From: Reyranella sp.
GTDB lineage: Bacteria; Pseudomonadota; Alphaproteobacteria; Reyranellales; Reyranellaceae
Assembly: GCF_004296935.1 (NCBI RefSeq)
Contig: NZ_SCVH01000160.1
Coordinates: 1-64,000, forward strand
Length of the DNA: 64,000 nt
Direction: 5' to 3'
Shown one piece after another: positions 51,410 to 60,855 of this stretch (the stretch's first letter is position 1; each line of letters starts with the position of its first letter). The position numbers were made by a program, and so were the translations under genes. The notes beneath the pieces are model-generated. The model was not told the origin of the DNA and did not search any database. It saw only the letters and a list, made by a program, of their open reading frames with translations.

Positions 51410-53305
51410 ATGACGGCCATCGGCTCGCCGACGGAACCTGCCGGCCGGAAGCGCACGGCGGCGCTGACGCTGGCGGCGCTCGGCGTCGTCTTCGGCGATA
51501 TTGGAACCAGCCCGCTCTACACCGTCAGCACGTGCTTCAGCGACTATACCGGCATCAAGCCGACCACCGACAATGTGCTGGGCATACTGTCGCTGATCAC
51601 CTGGGCCCTGATCATCGTCGTCACCCTGAAATACGTCCTCGTGGTGATGCGCGCCGACAACCACGGCGAAGGCGGCGTGCTGGCATTGATGGCGTTGGTC
51701 CTGCAGGAGACGGGGCTCTCCGAGCGCCGGCGGCGGATCTATATGATGCTCGGGATCGCCGGCGCCGCCCTCTTCTACGGCGACTGCCTGCTGACGCCGG
51801 CGATCTCGGTATTGAGCGCAGTCGAGGGCCTCAACGTCGCCACGCCCGACTTCGCACCGCTGGTGGTGCCGATCTCGATCGGCCTGATCGTGGGCCTGTT
51901 CGCCCTGCAGCACTTCGGGACCACCGGCGTCGGCCGCTGGTTCGGGCCGATCATGCTGCTGTGGTTCATCGCCCTGTTCGCGCTTGGCGCTCAGCACGTC
52001 ATTAATCACCCCCAGGTGCTGGCGGCCCTCTCGCCCCTGCACGCGATCGAGTTCGCCCTTCGCCACAAGGTCGCGGCCTTCGTGGCGCTGGGCGCGGTTA
52101 CGCTCGCCTTCACCGGTGCCGAGGCGCTCTACGCCGACATGGGGCATTTCGGCCGCACGCCCATCCGCCTGGCCTGGCTCGGACTCGTGCTGCCGTCGCT
52201 GCTGGTAAACTACTACGGACAGGGCGCGCTGCTGCTGGTCGATCCGACGTCGCTCGAGAATCCCTTCTTCCGCCTGGCGCCGCGCTGGGCGCTCTATCCG
52301 CTGGTCGCCCTCGCCACGGCGGCGACGGTGATCGCCTCGCAGGCCACCATTTCCGGTGCCTTTTCCATGGCCCAGCAGGCAGCCCTGCTGGGCCTCAGCC
52401 CGCGGCTGCGCATCCAGCACACATCGGCCAGCGAGTTCGGCCAGATCTACGTGCCGGCCGTCAATGGGCTGCAGATGGTCGGCGTGGTGGCGCTGGTCCT
52501 CGCCTTCAATACGTCTTCGAGCATTGCCGCTGCCTACGGCATCGCCGTCACCGGCACGATGCTGGTGACCAGTGTGTTGATGCTGGGCCTCGCCGTGCGC
52601 GGATGGAAATGGGGTTGGCCGGCCGCGATCCTGGTTTTCGGATTCTTCATCGCCATCGACGCGACGATGGTCTCGTCCAACATGCTGAAGTTCTTCCATG
52701 GCGGTTGGGTGCCGCTCCTGATCGCCGCGGTGATCTTCATGGCGATGTGGACGTGGCTGAAGGGCCGCCTCGCCGTCGCGGTCCGCGAAAAGGAGAGGGC
52801 CGTGCCGCTCGACGCCCTGCTGAGCGGCTTCGACTCCAGCGGTTGGCATCGCGCACGGGGCACGGCGGTCTATCTCACGGCCTTCTCGGACAATGCGTCG
52901 AACTGCATGAGACGAAACCTCATCCACAACGAGGCGCTGCACGAGAATGTCGTCCTGCTCACCGTCCATATTGCGGATGAGCCCTTCGTGGCACCGCAAA
53001 CGCGCCGCGAAGTCGCCGATCTCGGCAACGGCATCCATCGCGTTCTGCTGCGCTACGGATTCATGGAAAAGCCCGACGTGTCGCACGACATAGCCGGGCT
53101 TACCGACAGCGGAATTCCCGTCGACCCGGAGCACACGACCTATTTCATCGGCCGCAACAGCATTGTCGGCGGCGACCGGCCCATGTTGCCGCGCTGGCAG
53201 CAGAGGCTTTTCCTGATGCTCGCCCGCTTCGCCATAAGCCCCGGCGACTTCTTCGGCCTGCCGGCCAATCGCGTCGTCGAACTGGGCGGCCGGATCGAGA
53301 TCTAG
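51410..53305 (+). CDS. kup: Kup low-affinity potassium uptake protein
   Basis: A 631-residue potassium transporter. The start MTAIGSPTEPAGRK leads into ALGVVFGDIGTSPLYTV, the Kup signature at residues 23-39. About twelve helices follow and a hydrophilic C-terminal tail of about 170 residues. Conserved blocks NHGEGGVLALMAL and FTGAEALYADMGHFG are in place. Kup imports K+ with H+ symport at the inner membrane. The gene stands alone. Confidence 0.95.
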   Translation: MTAIGSPTEPAGRKRTAALTLAALGVVFGDIGTSPLYTVSTCFSDYTGIKPTTDNVLGILSLITWALIIVVTLKYVLVVMRADNHGEGGVLALMALVLQETGLSERRRRIYMMLGIAGAALFYGDCLLTPAISVLSAVEGLNVATPDFAPLVVPISIGLIVGLFALQHFGTTGVGRWFGPIMLLWFIALFALGAQHVINHPQVLAALSPLHAIEFALRHKVAAFVALGAVTLAFTGAEALYADMGHFGRTPIRLAWLGLVLPSLLVNYYGQGALLLVDPTSLENPFFRLAPRWALYPLVALATAATVIASQATISGAFSMAQQAALLGLSPRLRIQHTSASEFGQIYVPAVNGLQMVGVVALVLAFNTSSSIAAAYGIAVTGTMLVTSVLMLGLAVRGWKWGWPAAILVFGFFIAIDATMVSSNMLKFFHGGWVPLLIAAVIFMAMWTWLKGRLAVAVREKERAVPLDALLSGFDSSGWHRARGTAVYLTAFSDNASNCMRRNLIHNEALHENVVLLTVHIADEPFVAPQTRREVADLGNGIHRVLLRYGFMEKPDVSHDIAGLTDSGIPVDPEHTTYFIGRNSIVGGDRPMLPRWQQRLFLMLARFAISPGDFFGLPANRVVELGGRIEI

Positions 53306-53309
53306 TTGG

Positions 53310-53660
53310 TTACCACTCGCCGCAGCCGAACTTCAGCAGGTTGCCGTGCGGGTCGTGGATGTAGAATTCCTTCATGTTCCACGGCCTCACCTCGAAGGGC
53401 GACAGGTGCGGCACGCGGCGCTGCTGGAATTCCTCGAAAAGCGCCGGGACCTGGCCACCGCGTATGTAGCATGACGTATTTTCCGGGAACCGCCGGTCGT
53501 CGGTCTTCCAGAAATGGAGTTCCATCTCGTCGCGTTTGACGATGAGATAGTTGTCGTCGGCATAGTCGTTGGAAAAGCCGAGATGCCAGACGTAGAAATC
53601 CCGCGTCTCGGAAATGTCGAGCGACGCCAGGACCGGGATGCTGCGGGCGTGGTCTTCCAT
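53310..53660 (-). CDS. VOC-family (glyoxalase/bleomycin-resistance-like) protein
   Basis: A 116-residue VOC-fold protein with SIPVLASLDISETRDFYVW and the closing EFYIHDPHGNLLKFGCGEW. Members bind metal or small ligands. The ATG at 53660 is coupled to the stop of the preceding gene in TGATG form; an alternative GTG is at 53663. Metal-ligand residues (His early, Glu at the end) are partly present. It closes the three-gene minus-strand group beside the heme cluster. Confidence 0.8.
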   Translation of the reverse strand: MEDHARSIPVLASLDISETRDFYVWHLGFSNDYADDNYLIVKRDEMELHFWKTDDRRFPENTSCYIRGGQVPALFEEFQQRRVPHLSPFEVRPWNMKEFYIHDPHGNLLKFGCGEW

Positions 53661-53920
53661 CACGCGTCGAAGCCGGTGAGCGAGATGGGTTGGGCCATCG
53701 GCGGCTGAAGTCCGCGCGCCAGCAGGTCACCCAGCCGGGCGAAGATGCGGCCGGCCTCGGCGCAGCCGACGTCCTGCGCGACCGCTTCGGCGGCGATGTT
53801 GAGCAGCGCATTGCCGGCGAGATCGCGGCAATCGTCGGGCAGGCTCTCGACCGCGTCGGCGATCAGCCGCATGGCGTGCTGCAGTTCCGCGAGACGATCG
53901 GGTTCAGGCGCGGTCATCAT
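53660..53920 (-). CDS. Small protein of unknown function
   Basis: An 86-residue helical protein (MMTAPEPDRLAELQHAM), mildly acidic, with CRDLAGNALLNIAAEAV and GCAEAGRIFARLGDLL. Its start overlaps the stop of the next gene upstream (ATGATGA), so the two are coupled. No family recognised. Confidence 0.6.
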   Translation of the reverse strand: MMTAPEPDRLAELQHAMRLIADAVESLPDDCRDLAGNALLNIAAEAVAQDVGCAEAGRIFARLGDLLARGLQPPMAQPISLTGFDA

Positions 53921-54417
53921 CAGTTCAGCCGCGCGCCGGCGGCGCCCGGTAGCGGCGAGAGCCGCAGGCCCGCATTGAAGAGAGCGACGGCGAAGGCCTT
54001 CAACCGGATGGCGGCGACACGCGACGCCGTTGGCGCCATCATCACGTCGAGCGAGGCGAGCAGCGGTCCGTCGTAGTGGCCTTGCGCCAACCCGCACAAG
54101 GCGACCAGGGTCGCCTCGTCGCAACTGACCTTCGAGCAGGTCGGCAAGTGAATTTCCATGGCTCGCCGGGCGCCGAACAGAAAGGCATCCATGGCGATGG
54201 CGAAATCGGGCAGCGCATCAAGAAGGCCCGCCATCTGGAAGCCGCGGTGGAGCGTCGAGCCTTCTTCCGGCAGCGCCCGATCGTGCTGCCACTGACGCAG
54301 CGCCCACAGCACGAAGCGTTCGCTGATCGGCAGGCCGCAGGCGCAACCCAGCCGGCCGCAGCCCGGCCTGGCAGATGCTTGGAGAGGCCTAAGTCCCTGT
54401 TCTGACGAGCTTTCCAT
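53920..54417 (-). CDS. Protein of unknown function divergent from hemP
   Basis: A 165-residue protein. The start MESSSEQGLRPLQ is chosen because GGAGAGG precedes it; an ATG at 54459 has no ribosome site and abuts the Fur box. It has an N-terminal Cys cluster (PGCGRLGCACGLP), then helices and LPTCSKVSCDEATLVAL. The cysteines could bind a metal or Fe-S. It faces the heme operon across the Fur box and may share its control. Confidence 0.65.
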   Translation of the reverse strand: MESSSEQGLRPLQASARPGCGRLGCACGLPISERFVLWALRQWQHDRALPEEGSTLHRGFQMAGLLDALPDFAIAMDAFLFGARRAMEIHLPTCSKVSCDEATLVALCGLAQGHYDGPLLASLDVMMAPTASRVAAIRLKAFAVALFNAGLRLSPLPGAAGARLN

Positions 54418-54463
54418 GACCTCTCCGACGGTTGGCCAAGCGTTGACAGCGGCGGTCATATTA

Positions 54464-54484
54464 TGCAATTGAGAGTCAGTCGCA
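54464..54484. promoter_or_regulatory. Fur-type box of the hemin regulon
   Basis: TGCAATTGAGAGTCAGTCGCA is an interrupted palindrome (TGC...TGA...TCA...GCA), a type seen upstream of hemP/hmuR in many proteobacteria. It lies 31 bp before hemP and just beyond the start of the divergent gene. Confidence 0.78.
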
Positions 54485-54515
54485 ACTCAAATATTCTAGA
54501 GGAGGTGAGAAGCGC

Positions 54516-54698
54516 ATGAACCAGCCATCGCGGGCAGCACGGATCAACGAAGCCGATGCCAACCGGCCGGATCCGGCGGCGCCCGTGGTCGACAGCATCA
54601 CGCTGATGAGCGGCCGGCGTGAACTGATCATCCGGCATGGCGCCGAGAGCTACCGCCTCCGGGTCACCGCTTCCAACAAACTGATCCTGACCAAGTAA
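54516..54698 (+). CDS. hemP: Hemin uptake protein HemP
   Basis: A 60-residue protein; the C-terminal half LMSGRRELIIRHGAESYRLR with VTASNKLILTK is the HemP/HmuP signature. AGGAGG is placed 6-7 bp before the ATG. HmuP acts as a regulator or coactivator of heme uptake genes in some rhizobia. It is the first gene under the Fur box, with a hairpin and a 105-bp gap before the receptor. Confidence 0.92.
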   Translation: MNQPSRAARINEADANRPDPAAPVVDSITLMSGRRELIIRHGAESYRLRVTASNKLILTK

Positions 54699-54705
54699 CC
54701 GAACC

Positions 54706-54727
54706 CCGAGAGGCCATCCCCTCTCGG
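54706..54727 (+). terminator. Hairpin between hemP and the receptor gene
   Basis: CCGAGAGG and CCTCTCGG form an 8-bp stem around CCATCC, just after the hemP stop. There is no direct T-run, so it may stabilise or partly attenuate the message. Confidence 0.5.
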
Positions 54728-54803
54728 CTAAACTGCCCAGCCAGCCGGTCCGCACGGATCACTGCCAGCCAGGCGTCCTTTTTTGTCTTTGGGGGACCTG
54801 GCT

Positions 54804-57059
54804 ATGAAAACGCGTTCAATTCTCTATGCCTTGCTGGCGACAACGGCGATCGGATACACGATCCCGGCGCCGACGTCGGCACAGACACCGCCCGCCGCGG
54901 TACCGGATCCGGCCGCGCCGGCGCAGGCCCCACCCGCGGCCACGCCCATTCCCACCCAGCTCGACGCCGTGACGACGGCGGCGACGCGCAGCAAGCGTCC
55001 GCTGGACGACGTAGCGGCCACCGTCTCGGTGACCACCACCGAAGACATCGACCGTGAGAACATGCAGGACGTCCGCGACCTCGTGCGCAACGAGCCCGGC
55101 GTCACCGTCGGCAACAACCCTAACCGCGCCGGCTTCCAGAACTTCGTGATCCGCGGCATCGGCGGCAACCGCGTCCTAGTCATCGTCGACGGCATGCGCG
55201 TGCCCGACTTCCCTGACAGCAACACCGGCGCCGGCACCTACACCCGTGAACAGCCCGACCTCGAGGACATCAAGCGGGTCGAGATCATCCGCGGCCCCGC
55301 CTCGGCGCTCTATGGCTCGGACGCGATCGGTGGTGTCGTGGCCTACACGACCAAGGATCCGGGCGACTACTTCAAGGGCAACGACAATAACCTCTACGGC
55401 AGCGTCAAGAGCGCCTACAGCAGCGCCAACCAGATGTTCGCCGAAAGCTTCACCGGCGCGCTGCGCTCCGGCAACGTCGAGTTCCTCGGCATCTACACCC
55501 GCCGCGACGGCCAGCAGTTCACGCCGGCGCAATCCTCGCTCGGCCCCAATCCGACGACCTGGTCCAACAACGATTTCCTGGCCAAGCTGGTCATCAAGCC
55601 GACCGACGTCGACACGGTCCGCATCACCGGCGGCTACACCCAGGGCCAACAGAGCACGCAGATGCTGTCGGGCGTCGGGCGGTTCCCGGCCCTGGTCACG
55701 CGCGTCTACGACGAATGGGGGCAGGACTACACCAACACCTACCGGATCAGCGGCCAATGGGTGCACGAGGCGCCGATCGGCTTCATCGATCGTGTCGATT
55801 TCCTGGCCTACTACAACTCGGTCAACACCCAGGCCGATACCTACCAGCTGCGCGGCGCGACCAACGGCATCATCCCGACCAACGCGCGGGCGTCGTCGTT
55901 TCTCTTCAACCAGGCCGTAACCGGCGCTGAACTGCAGATGAACACCGACGCAAAGATCTTCGATCTGCGCAACTTCATGACCTACGGCCTGAGCTTCTTC
56001 CACACATCGACGACCCGGCCGCGCAACCGCGCGCAGATCACGCTGGCGACCGGCGTGACGACCCAGGTGGTGGGCGGCGAGACCTACCCCAACAAGAACT
56101 TCCCCGACACCGAGACCATCCAGGCCGGCGCCTACATCCAGGACGAAATCACCGCCCTCGACGGCCGTCTCGTCGTCACGCCGGCGGTACGGGTCGACTA
56201 CTACAGCCTCAATCCCAATCCCGACAAATATTTCTGGAACTCGACCGGTGCCACTCTGAACATCGTGCCGGCCGCGAGCACCTACGTGTCGGCGTCGCCG
56301 AAGCTCGGCGTCGTCTATCACTACACCGACACCTACTCGAGCTACTTCCAGTACGCGACCGGCTTCCGCGCGCCGCCCTATGACAACGCCAACTTCGGCT
56401 TCACCAACACCGCGTCGTTCTACCAGATCCTGCCCAACGCCAACCTGAAGCCCGAGACCGCCAACAGCTTCGAAGTCGGCTTTCGCGGCAAGTACGCCAC
56501 CGGATCGAGCTGGCAGCTCACCGGCTTCTACAATCTCTACAACAACTTCATCGAGACGGTCACGGTCGGCCAGGTCGGGCCGATCACCCAGTTCCAGTAC
56601 GTCAACCTGACGAACGTCACGATCTGGGGCGTCGAAGCGCGCGGCGAATACCGCTTCGCGCCCAATTGGGCAGTGCTGGGCTGGACGGCCTTTGCCCAGG
56701 GCACGGATACCAGGACCGGCCTGCCGGTGGATTCCGTCAGCCCGTGGGCGTCGCAGGGGCGCATCCGCTACGGCAGTGACACGGGCCTCAATGCGCAGGT
56801 CATCGGCACGATGGTCGCCCAGCACAACATGGTGAGCAACCCGAACTACTTCCAGACGCCGGCCTACTTCAACATCGACGCCACCGTCGGATACACCTGG
56901 GGCAACCACGTCAAGTTCAACGCCGGCGCCTTCAACATCACCAACGCCAAGTACTGGAACTCGGCGGACGTGATCGGACTCAACACGACGAACCCGCAGC
57001 TCGACCTCTACGCCCAGCCGGCCCGCTACTTCGGCGTCAACCTGACGGCGAGATGGTAG
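54804..57059 (+). CDS. hmuR: TonB-dependent heme/hemoglobin receptor
   Basis: A 751-residue outer membrane receptor. The signal (SILYALLATTAIGYTIPAP) and a Pro/Ala-rich linker lead to a plug with VRDLVRNEPGVTVGNN and VIRGIGGNRVLVIVDGMRVP. The 22-strand barrel follows, ending in ARYFGVNLTARW. The heme-receptor FRAP motif is present (GFRAPPYDNA), while NPNL is altered to NANL. No histidine lies between the two boxes, where a heme-ligand His is usual. Start at the ATG rather than the upstream TTG. Confidence 0.9.
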   Translation: MKTRSILYALLATTAIGYTIPAPTSAQTPPAAVPDPAAPAQAPPAATPIPTQLDAVTTAATRSKRPLDDVAATVSVTTTEDIDRENMQDVRDLVRNEPGVTVGNNPNRAGFQNFVIRGIGGNRVLVIVDGMRVPDFPDSNTGAGTYTREQPDLEDIKRVEIIRGPASALYGSDAIGGVVAYTTKDPGDYFKGNDNNLYGSVKSAYSSANQMFAESFTGALRSGNVEFLGIYTRRDGQQFTPAQSSLGPNPTTWSNNDFLAKLVIKPTDVDTVRITGGYTQGQQSTQMLSGVGRFPALVTRVYDEWGQDYTNTYRISGQWVHEAPIGFIDRVDFLAYYNSVNTQADTYQLRGATNGIIPTNARASSFLFNQAVTGAELQMNTDAKIFDLRNFMTYGLSFFHTSTTRPRNRAQITLATGVTTQVVGGETYPNKNFPDTETIQAGAYIQDEITALDGRLVVTPAVRVDYYSLNPNPDKYFWNSTGATLNIVPAASTYVSASPKLGVVYHYTDTYSSYFQYATGFRAPPYDNANFGFTNTASFYQILPNANLKPETANSFEVGFRGKYATGSSWQLTGFYNLYNNFIETVTVGQVGPITQFQYVNLTNVTIWGVEARGEYRFAPNWAVLGWTAFAQGTDTRTGLPVDSVSPWASQGRIRYGSDTGLNAQVIGTMVAQHNMVSNPNYFQTPAYFNIDATVGYTWGNHVKFNAGAFNITNAKYWNSADVIGLNTTNPQLDLYAQPARYFGVNLTARW

Positions 57060-57886
57060 TCCCGGCAGCCCTCTCAGCCGGACGACTGCCGGCGCCATCG
57101 GCACGCGCAACCCGCGTGCCGATGGCGTTGTCGTTCGCGCTGCACGGGCTTGCCGTTCTTCCGCTTTTCCTGATCGCCGGAACCCTGGGCAGTACGGTGT
57201 CAGAGGAGCCGGCGCTCTTCCTCGAATTCTCCGTCGCCGCACCGACGGTGGGGGCCACCGCCGAACCCGACGGCGCATTGGCCGATGAGACACCGTCGCC
57301 ACCGGAGCCACCAGCTCCCACGCTCGAGGCCGCGATACAACCACCCGAGCCGCCGCTTCCCCTCGAGAAGATCCCGGAGCCCGACGTCGTCCCGGAGATC
57401 AAGGTCGATCTTCCGCCCCCCGAGGAACCGCCGCCCTTGAAGGTGACGGATCTGAAGCCGGACGAACCGCCGAAGCCCACGCCGCCCAAGCCGGCGCCAC
57501 CCCGACCGGCCACGAAGCGCGCCAATGTCGCGCAGGCCGCGACGACACCCGATGCGGGCAATGCGGCAGTCACCCAGCAGGCGACCACGGCGCCGGGCGA
57601 ATCGATCGTATGGGAAGGCCACCCACGCTATCGCATTCCGCCCAAGCCCGCCGTCTATCCACCCCGCGCCATAGAGCTCGGCCAGCAGGGCGAGGTCGTG
57701 GTGCGTGTCCGTCTCGAGCCCGACGGCACGGCCGCCGAAATCCGGCTGTGGCGCAGCAGCGGCTTTGGCCTGCTCGACCGCGCGGCGCTCACCGCCGTGC
57801 ACGGCTGGCACTTCCACCCGGCCGTGCGCGGTGGCCGTCCCGTCGCCGCATGGGTCGAAATTCCCGTTCGTTTCCACCTGCGTTGA
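57053..57886 (+). CDS. tonB: TonB energy transducer
   Basis: A 277-residue TonB: an N-terminal membrane helix (ALSFALHGLAVLPLFLIAG), a long Pro/Glu/Lys periplasmic spacer (about 80-160), and the C-terminal TonB domain with YPPRAIELGQQGEVVVRV and FGLLDRAALTAVHGWHFHPA. Its ATG overlaps the receptor stop by 7 bp. It should energise the adjacent heme receptor. ExbB and ExbD are not in the window. Confidence 0.93.
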   Translation: MVVPAALSAGRLPAPSARATRVPMALSFALHGLAVLPLFLIAGTLGSTVSEEPALFLEFSVAAPTVGATAEPDGALADETPSPPEPPAPTLEAAIQPPEPPLPLEKIPEPDVVPEIKVDLPPPEEPPPLKVTDLKPDEPPKPTPPKPAPPRPATKRANVAQAATTPDAGNAAVTQQATTAPGESIVWEGHPRYRIPPKPAVYPPRAIELGQQGEVVVRVRLEPDGTAAEIRLWRSSGFGLLDRAALTAVHGWHFHPAVRGGRPVAAWVEIPVRFHLR

Positions 57887-57911
57887 ACTTGAATTGAAGA
57901 AGGAGACTCTC

Positions 57912-58961
57912 ATGCTTTCGACCTCGAATGGCGACCTTGCCGCCCGCTGGACCCGGCTGCGCGGTGAGCAGCCGGCGCTGCGCATCCGCGATGCCGCCAC
58001 GACGCTGGGTGTCGGTGAAGCCGAGCTGGTCGCGCTGGGCGTCGGGCGGACGGCAACGCCGCTGGCCTCGGACTGGCGCGCGCTGCTCAACGACATGCCG
58101 TCGGTCGGTCGGGTGATGTGCCTGACACGCAACGAGCATTGCGTGCACGAGCGCCACGGGCGCTTCGACGACGTCCAGGTATCGGGCCCGCACGGCGTCG
58201 TCCTCGGACCCGATATCGATCTGCGGCTGTTTCTGTCCAACTGGCGCTACGGCTTCGCGGTCCGCGAGCCGCTGAAGAACGGCGAGCGGCTCAGCCTGCA
58301 GTTCTTCGACGCTTCGGGCGAGGCCGTGCACAAGATCTACGCCACCGACGAGACCGACCGGAAGGCCTTCGACGCCCTGGTCGCGCGCTACCGTGCCGAA
58401 ACGCCGACCGTGCTGGAGATCGCTCCACGCGCGCCCGATGCCCCGGACCGTGCCGACGCAGAGATCGACGTCGAGGGCCTGCGCAACGCCTGGCGGGCGA
58501 TGAAGGACACTCACGAGTTCTTCGGCATGCTGGGCAAGTTCAAGGTCGGCCGCGTACAGGCCCTGCGCGTGGTCGGCGAGGAGCTCGCTCGCGATCTGCC
58601 GGCGCGGGCGCTGCGCTCGGCGATCGAAGCCGCCGGCGCCGATGGAACGCCGATCATGATCTTCGTCGGCAACCGGGGCTGCATCCAGATCCATACCGGA
58701 CCGGTCAAGCGGCTGGTCGAGACGCACGGTTGGTTCAATGTGCTCGACCCGACCTTCAACCTGCATCTGCGCGACAGCGGCGTGGTGCGCGTCTTCTCCG
58801 TGCGCAAGCCGACCGTGGACGGCATCGTCACCTCGATCGAGGCCTTCGACGACCGCGACCGCAACGTTCTGCTGATGTTCGGCGAGCGCAAACCCGGCAA
58901 GCCCGAACTCGAGCAATGGCGCGCGCTGGTGACACGTATCGAGAAGCAGGCGGCGTCGTAA
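57912..58961 (+). CDS. hmuS: HmuS hemin-degrading/heme-trafficking protein
   Basis: A 349-residue cytoplasmic protein with the two repeats of the HemS/ChuS/HmuS family. The proximal heme-ligand histidine is in DTHEFFGMLGKFKVG at about residue 198. The start at 57912 has AGGAG upstream. Family members bind heme and, depending on species, degrade it or pass it on. Its stop shares one base with the hmuT ATG. Confidence 0.92.
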   Translation: MLSTSNGDLAARWTRLRGEQPALRIRDAATTLGVGEAELVALGVGRTATPLASDWRALLNDMPSVGRVMCLTRNEHCVHERHGRFDDVQVSGPHGVVLGPDIDLRLFLSNWRYGFAVREPLKNGERLSLQFFDASGEAVHKIYATDETDRKAFDALVARYRAETPTVLEIAPRAPDAPDRADAEIDVEGLRNAWRAMKDTHEFFGMLGKFKVGRVQALRVVGEELARDLPARALRSAIEAAGADGTPIMIFVGNRGCIQIHTGPVKRLVETHGWFNVLDPTFNLHLRDSGVVRVFSVRKPTVDGIVTSIEAFDDRDRNVLLMFGERKPGKPELEQWRALVTRIEKQAAS

Positions 58962-59824
58962 TGAAGCGCCGTCATGCCTTCACGCTTGGCCTGGGGGCCG
59001 CTGCCGTCGCCTCCTTGACAGCGCGCGCACAGACGCCGCCGCGTATCGTATCGGTCGGCAGCGCCCTCACCGAGATCGTCTATGCCCTGGGCGCCGAGGG
59101 GCTGCTGGTGGGTATCGATACCACCAGCCTGTACCCGGCGGCCGCGCGGGCGCTGCCGCAGGTGGGCTACATGCGCGCTCTGTCGGCCGAGGGCGTCTTG
59201 TCGCTGAAGCCGACATTGGTGATCGCAACCACCGCCGCGGGGCCCGCGACGACGCTCGACCAGTTGCGCGCGACCGGCGTCGAGGTCCTCGTCCTGCCCG
59301 ACCACTACGACTACGACAGCGTGATCGCCAAGATCGCGGCCGTCGGGCGCCTGACGGACAAGACGGCGGAAGCCGACGCGATGATCGCCCGCGGACGCGC
59401 CGACATGGCGGAACTCACAAAGAAACTTGCGACGGCGACCAACAAGCCGCGTGTGCTGTTCCTGTTGTCGATGGGCGGCGGCGCGCCTCAGGCCGCCGGC
59501 CGCGACACGGCGGCGGACGGCATCATCCGCCTCGCCGGCGGCACGAATGCGATCGACGGCTACGCTGGCTATCGGCCGCTGACGCCGGAGGCGGTCCTCG
59601 CGTCCCGCGCCGACTTCGTGTTGGTGACGCGCCAGACCGTGCAGGCGATGGGCGGCATCGAGGCGATCCTCGATCAGCCGGCATTGCATCGCACGCCGGC
59701 GGGCCGGGCTGGCAAGGTGCTGCAGTTCGACGCGCTGCTGCTGCTGGGCTTCGGCCCGCGCACGCCGCAGGCAGCGCAGGACCTGGCATCGGCGCTCCAT
59801 CCCGAACTCGCCCGCGCGCCATGA
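58961..59824 (+). CDS. hmuT: Periplasmic heme-binding protein HmuT
   Basis: A 287-residue substrate-binding protein. It has a signal peptide (RRHAFTLGLGAAAVASLTARA, partly Tat-like), then RIVSVGSALTEIVYALGAEG, the opening of class III metal-chelate binding proteins. A Tyr in the SLYP segment is a candidate heme ligand. ABC transporter partners follow directly; its TGA overlaps the hmuU ATG. Confidence 0.93.
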   Translation: MKRRHAFTLGLGAAAVASLTARAQTPPRIVSVGSALTEIVYALGAEGLLVGIDTTSLYPAAARALPQVGYMRALSAEGVLSLKPTLVIATTAAGPATTLDQLRATGVEVLVLPDHYDYDSVIAKIAAVGRLTDKTAEADAMIARGRADMAELTKKLATATNKPRVLFLLSMGGGAPQAAGRDTAADGIIRLAGGTNAIDGYAGYRPLTPEAVLASRADFVLVTRQTVQAMGGIEAILDQPALHRTPAGRAGKVLQFDALLLLGFGPRTPQAAQDLASALHPELARAP

Positions 59825-60855
59825 TGGTGCAGGCGTCGCAGCGTACCATTCCGCTCTTTGCGCTCGCCGCGGCCGCAAGCGTGGTGAGCGCGCTCTGCAT
59901 CGGTGCCTTTCCGGTCGGGTTCGATCAGCTCCTGGCGGCCATCGGGCTGTCGAGCGCGCCGCTCGACGACACGACGGCCGCGGTGCTCTATGCCATTCGC
60001 GCGCCACGCGTGGTCGCAGCCTTCGCCGTCGGTGCAGCGCTCGCCGCCGGTGGTGCCGCGATGCAGAGCCTGTTCCGTAACCCGTTGGCCGACCCCGGAC
60101 TGCTCGGCGTCTCGAGCGGCGCGGCCCTGGCCGCCGTGTCGGTGATCGTGCTGGGCGAGAAAGTGTTCCACATCGTACCGCCCGGCTTGCGGCCGTGGGG
60201 CTTGCCCGTCGCCGCCTTCCTCGGCGGCCTCGTCGCCACTATCGTCGTCTACCGGATCGCGGCGCACGAAGGCGTTACCCTGGTGGGCACGCTCCTGCTG
60301 GCCGGGATCGCCATCAATGCCCTCGCCTCGGCCGGCATCGGCATGCTGGTCTTCGTCGCCGACGAGCAGCAGTTGCGCACGCTGATCTTCTGGACGATGG
60401 GCGGCTTCGGCGCCGTGACATGGACGGCGATTGCGCCCGCCCTGCTGGTACTGGTCATCAGCATCCCGACACTGCTGCCATCTGCGCACCTGCTCGATGC
60501 CCTGGCCTTGGGCGAACGCGAAGCCGGCCACATCGGCGTCGACGTCGAGCGGCTGAAACGCCGCCTCGTGGCGCAGGTCGCCCTCGCAGTGGGCGCCGGG
60601 GTCGCGATCTCGGGCATCGTGGGTTTCGTCGGCCTCATCGCGCCGCACATCGTGCGTCTGCTGCTGGGGCCCGGACACCGCACCCTGTTGCCTGCCGCGG
60701 CGCTGTTCGGCGGCGCCTTCCTGGTCTTGGCCGACGCACTGGCTCGTACCATGGTCGCGCCCGCCGAACTGCCGATCGGCATTCTGACTGCCTTGGTCGG
60801 CGGACCCTTCTTCCTCTGGTTGCTCGCCGGCCGCGCTGCCCGGGGCAACCTGTGA
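59821..60855 (+). CDS. hmuU: Heme ABC transporter permease HmuU
   Basis: A 344-residue FecCD/BtuC-type permease with about ten helices. SLFRNPLADPGLLGVSSGAA and VGFVGLIAPHIVRLLLGPGH are the family hallmarks, the latter being the coupling loop to the ATPase. It starts in an ATGA overlap with hmuT and ends in a GTGA overlap with hmuV. Confidence 0.95.
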   Translation: MMVQASQRTIPLFALAAAASVVSALCIGAFPVGFDQLLAAIGLSSAPLDDTTAAVLYAIRAPRVVAAFAVGAALAAGGAAMQSLFRNPLADPGLLGVSSGAALAAVSVIVLGEKVFHIVPPGLRPWGLPVAAFLGGLVATIVVYRIAAHEGVTLVGTLLLAGIAINALASAGIGMLVFVADEQQLRTLIFWTMGGFGAVTWTAIAPALLVLVISIPTLLPSAHLLDALALGEREAGHIGVDVERLKRRLVAQVALAVGAGVAISGIVGFVGLIAPHIVRLLLGPGHRTLLPAAALFGGAFLVLADALARTMVAPAELPIGILTALVGGPFFLWLLAGRAARGNL

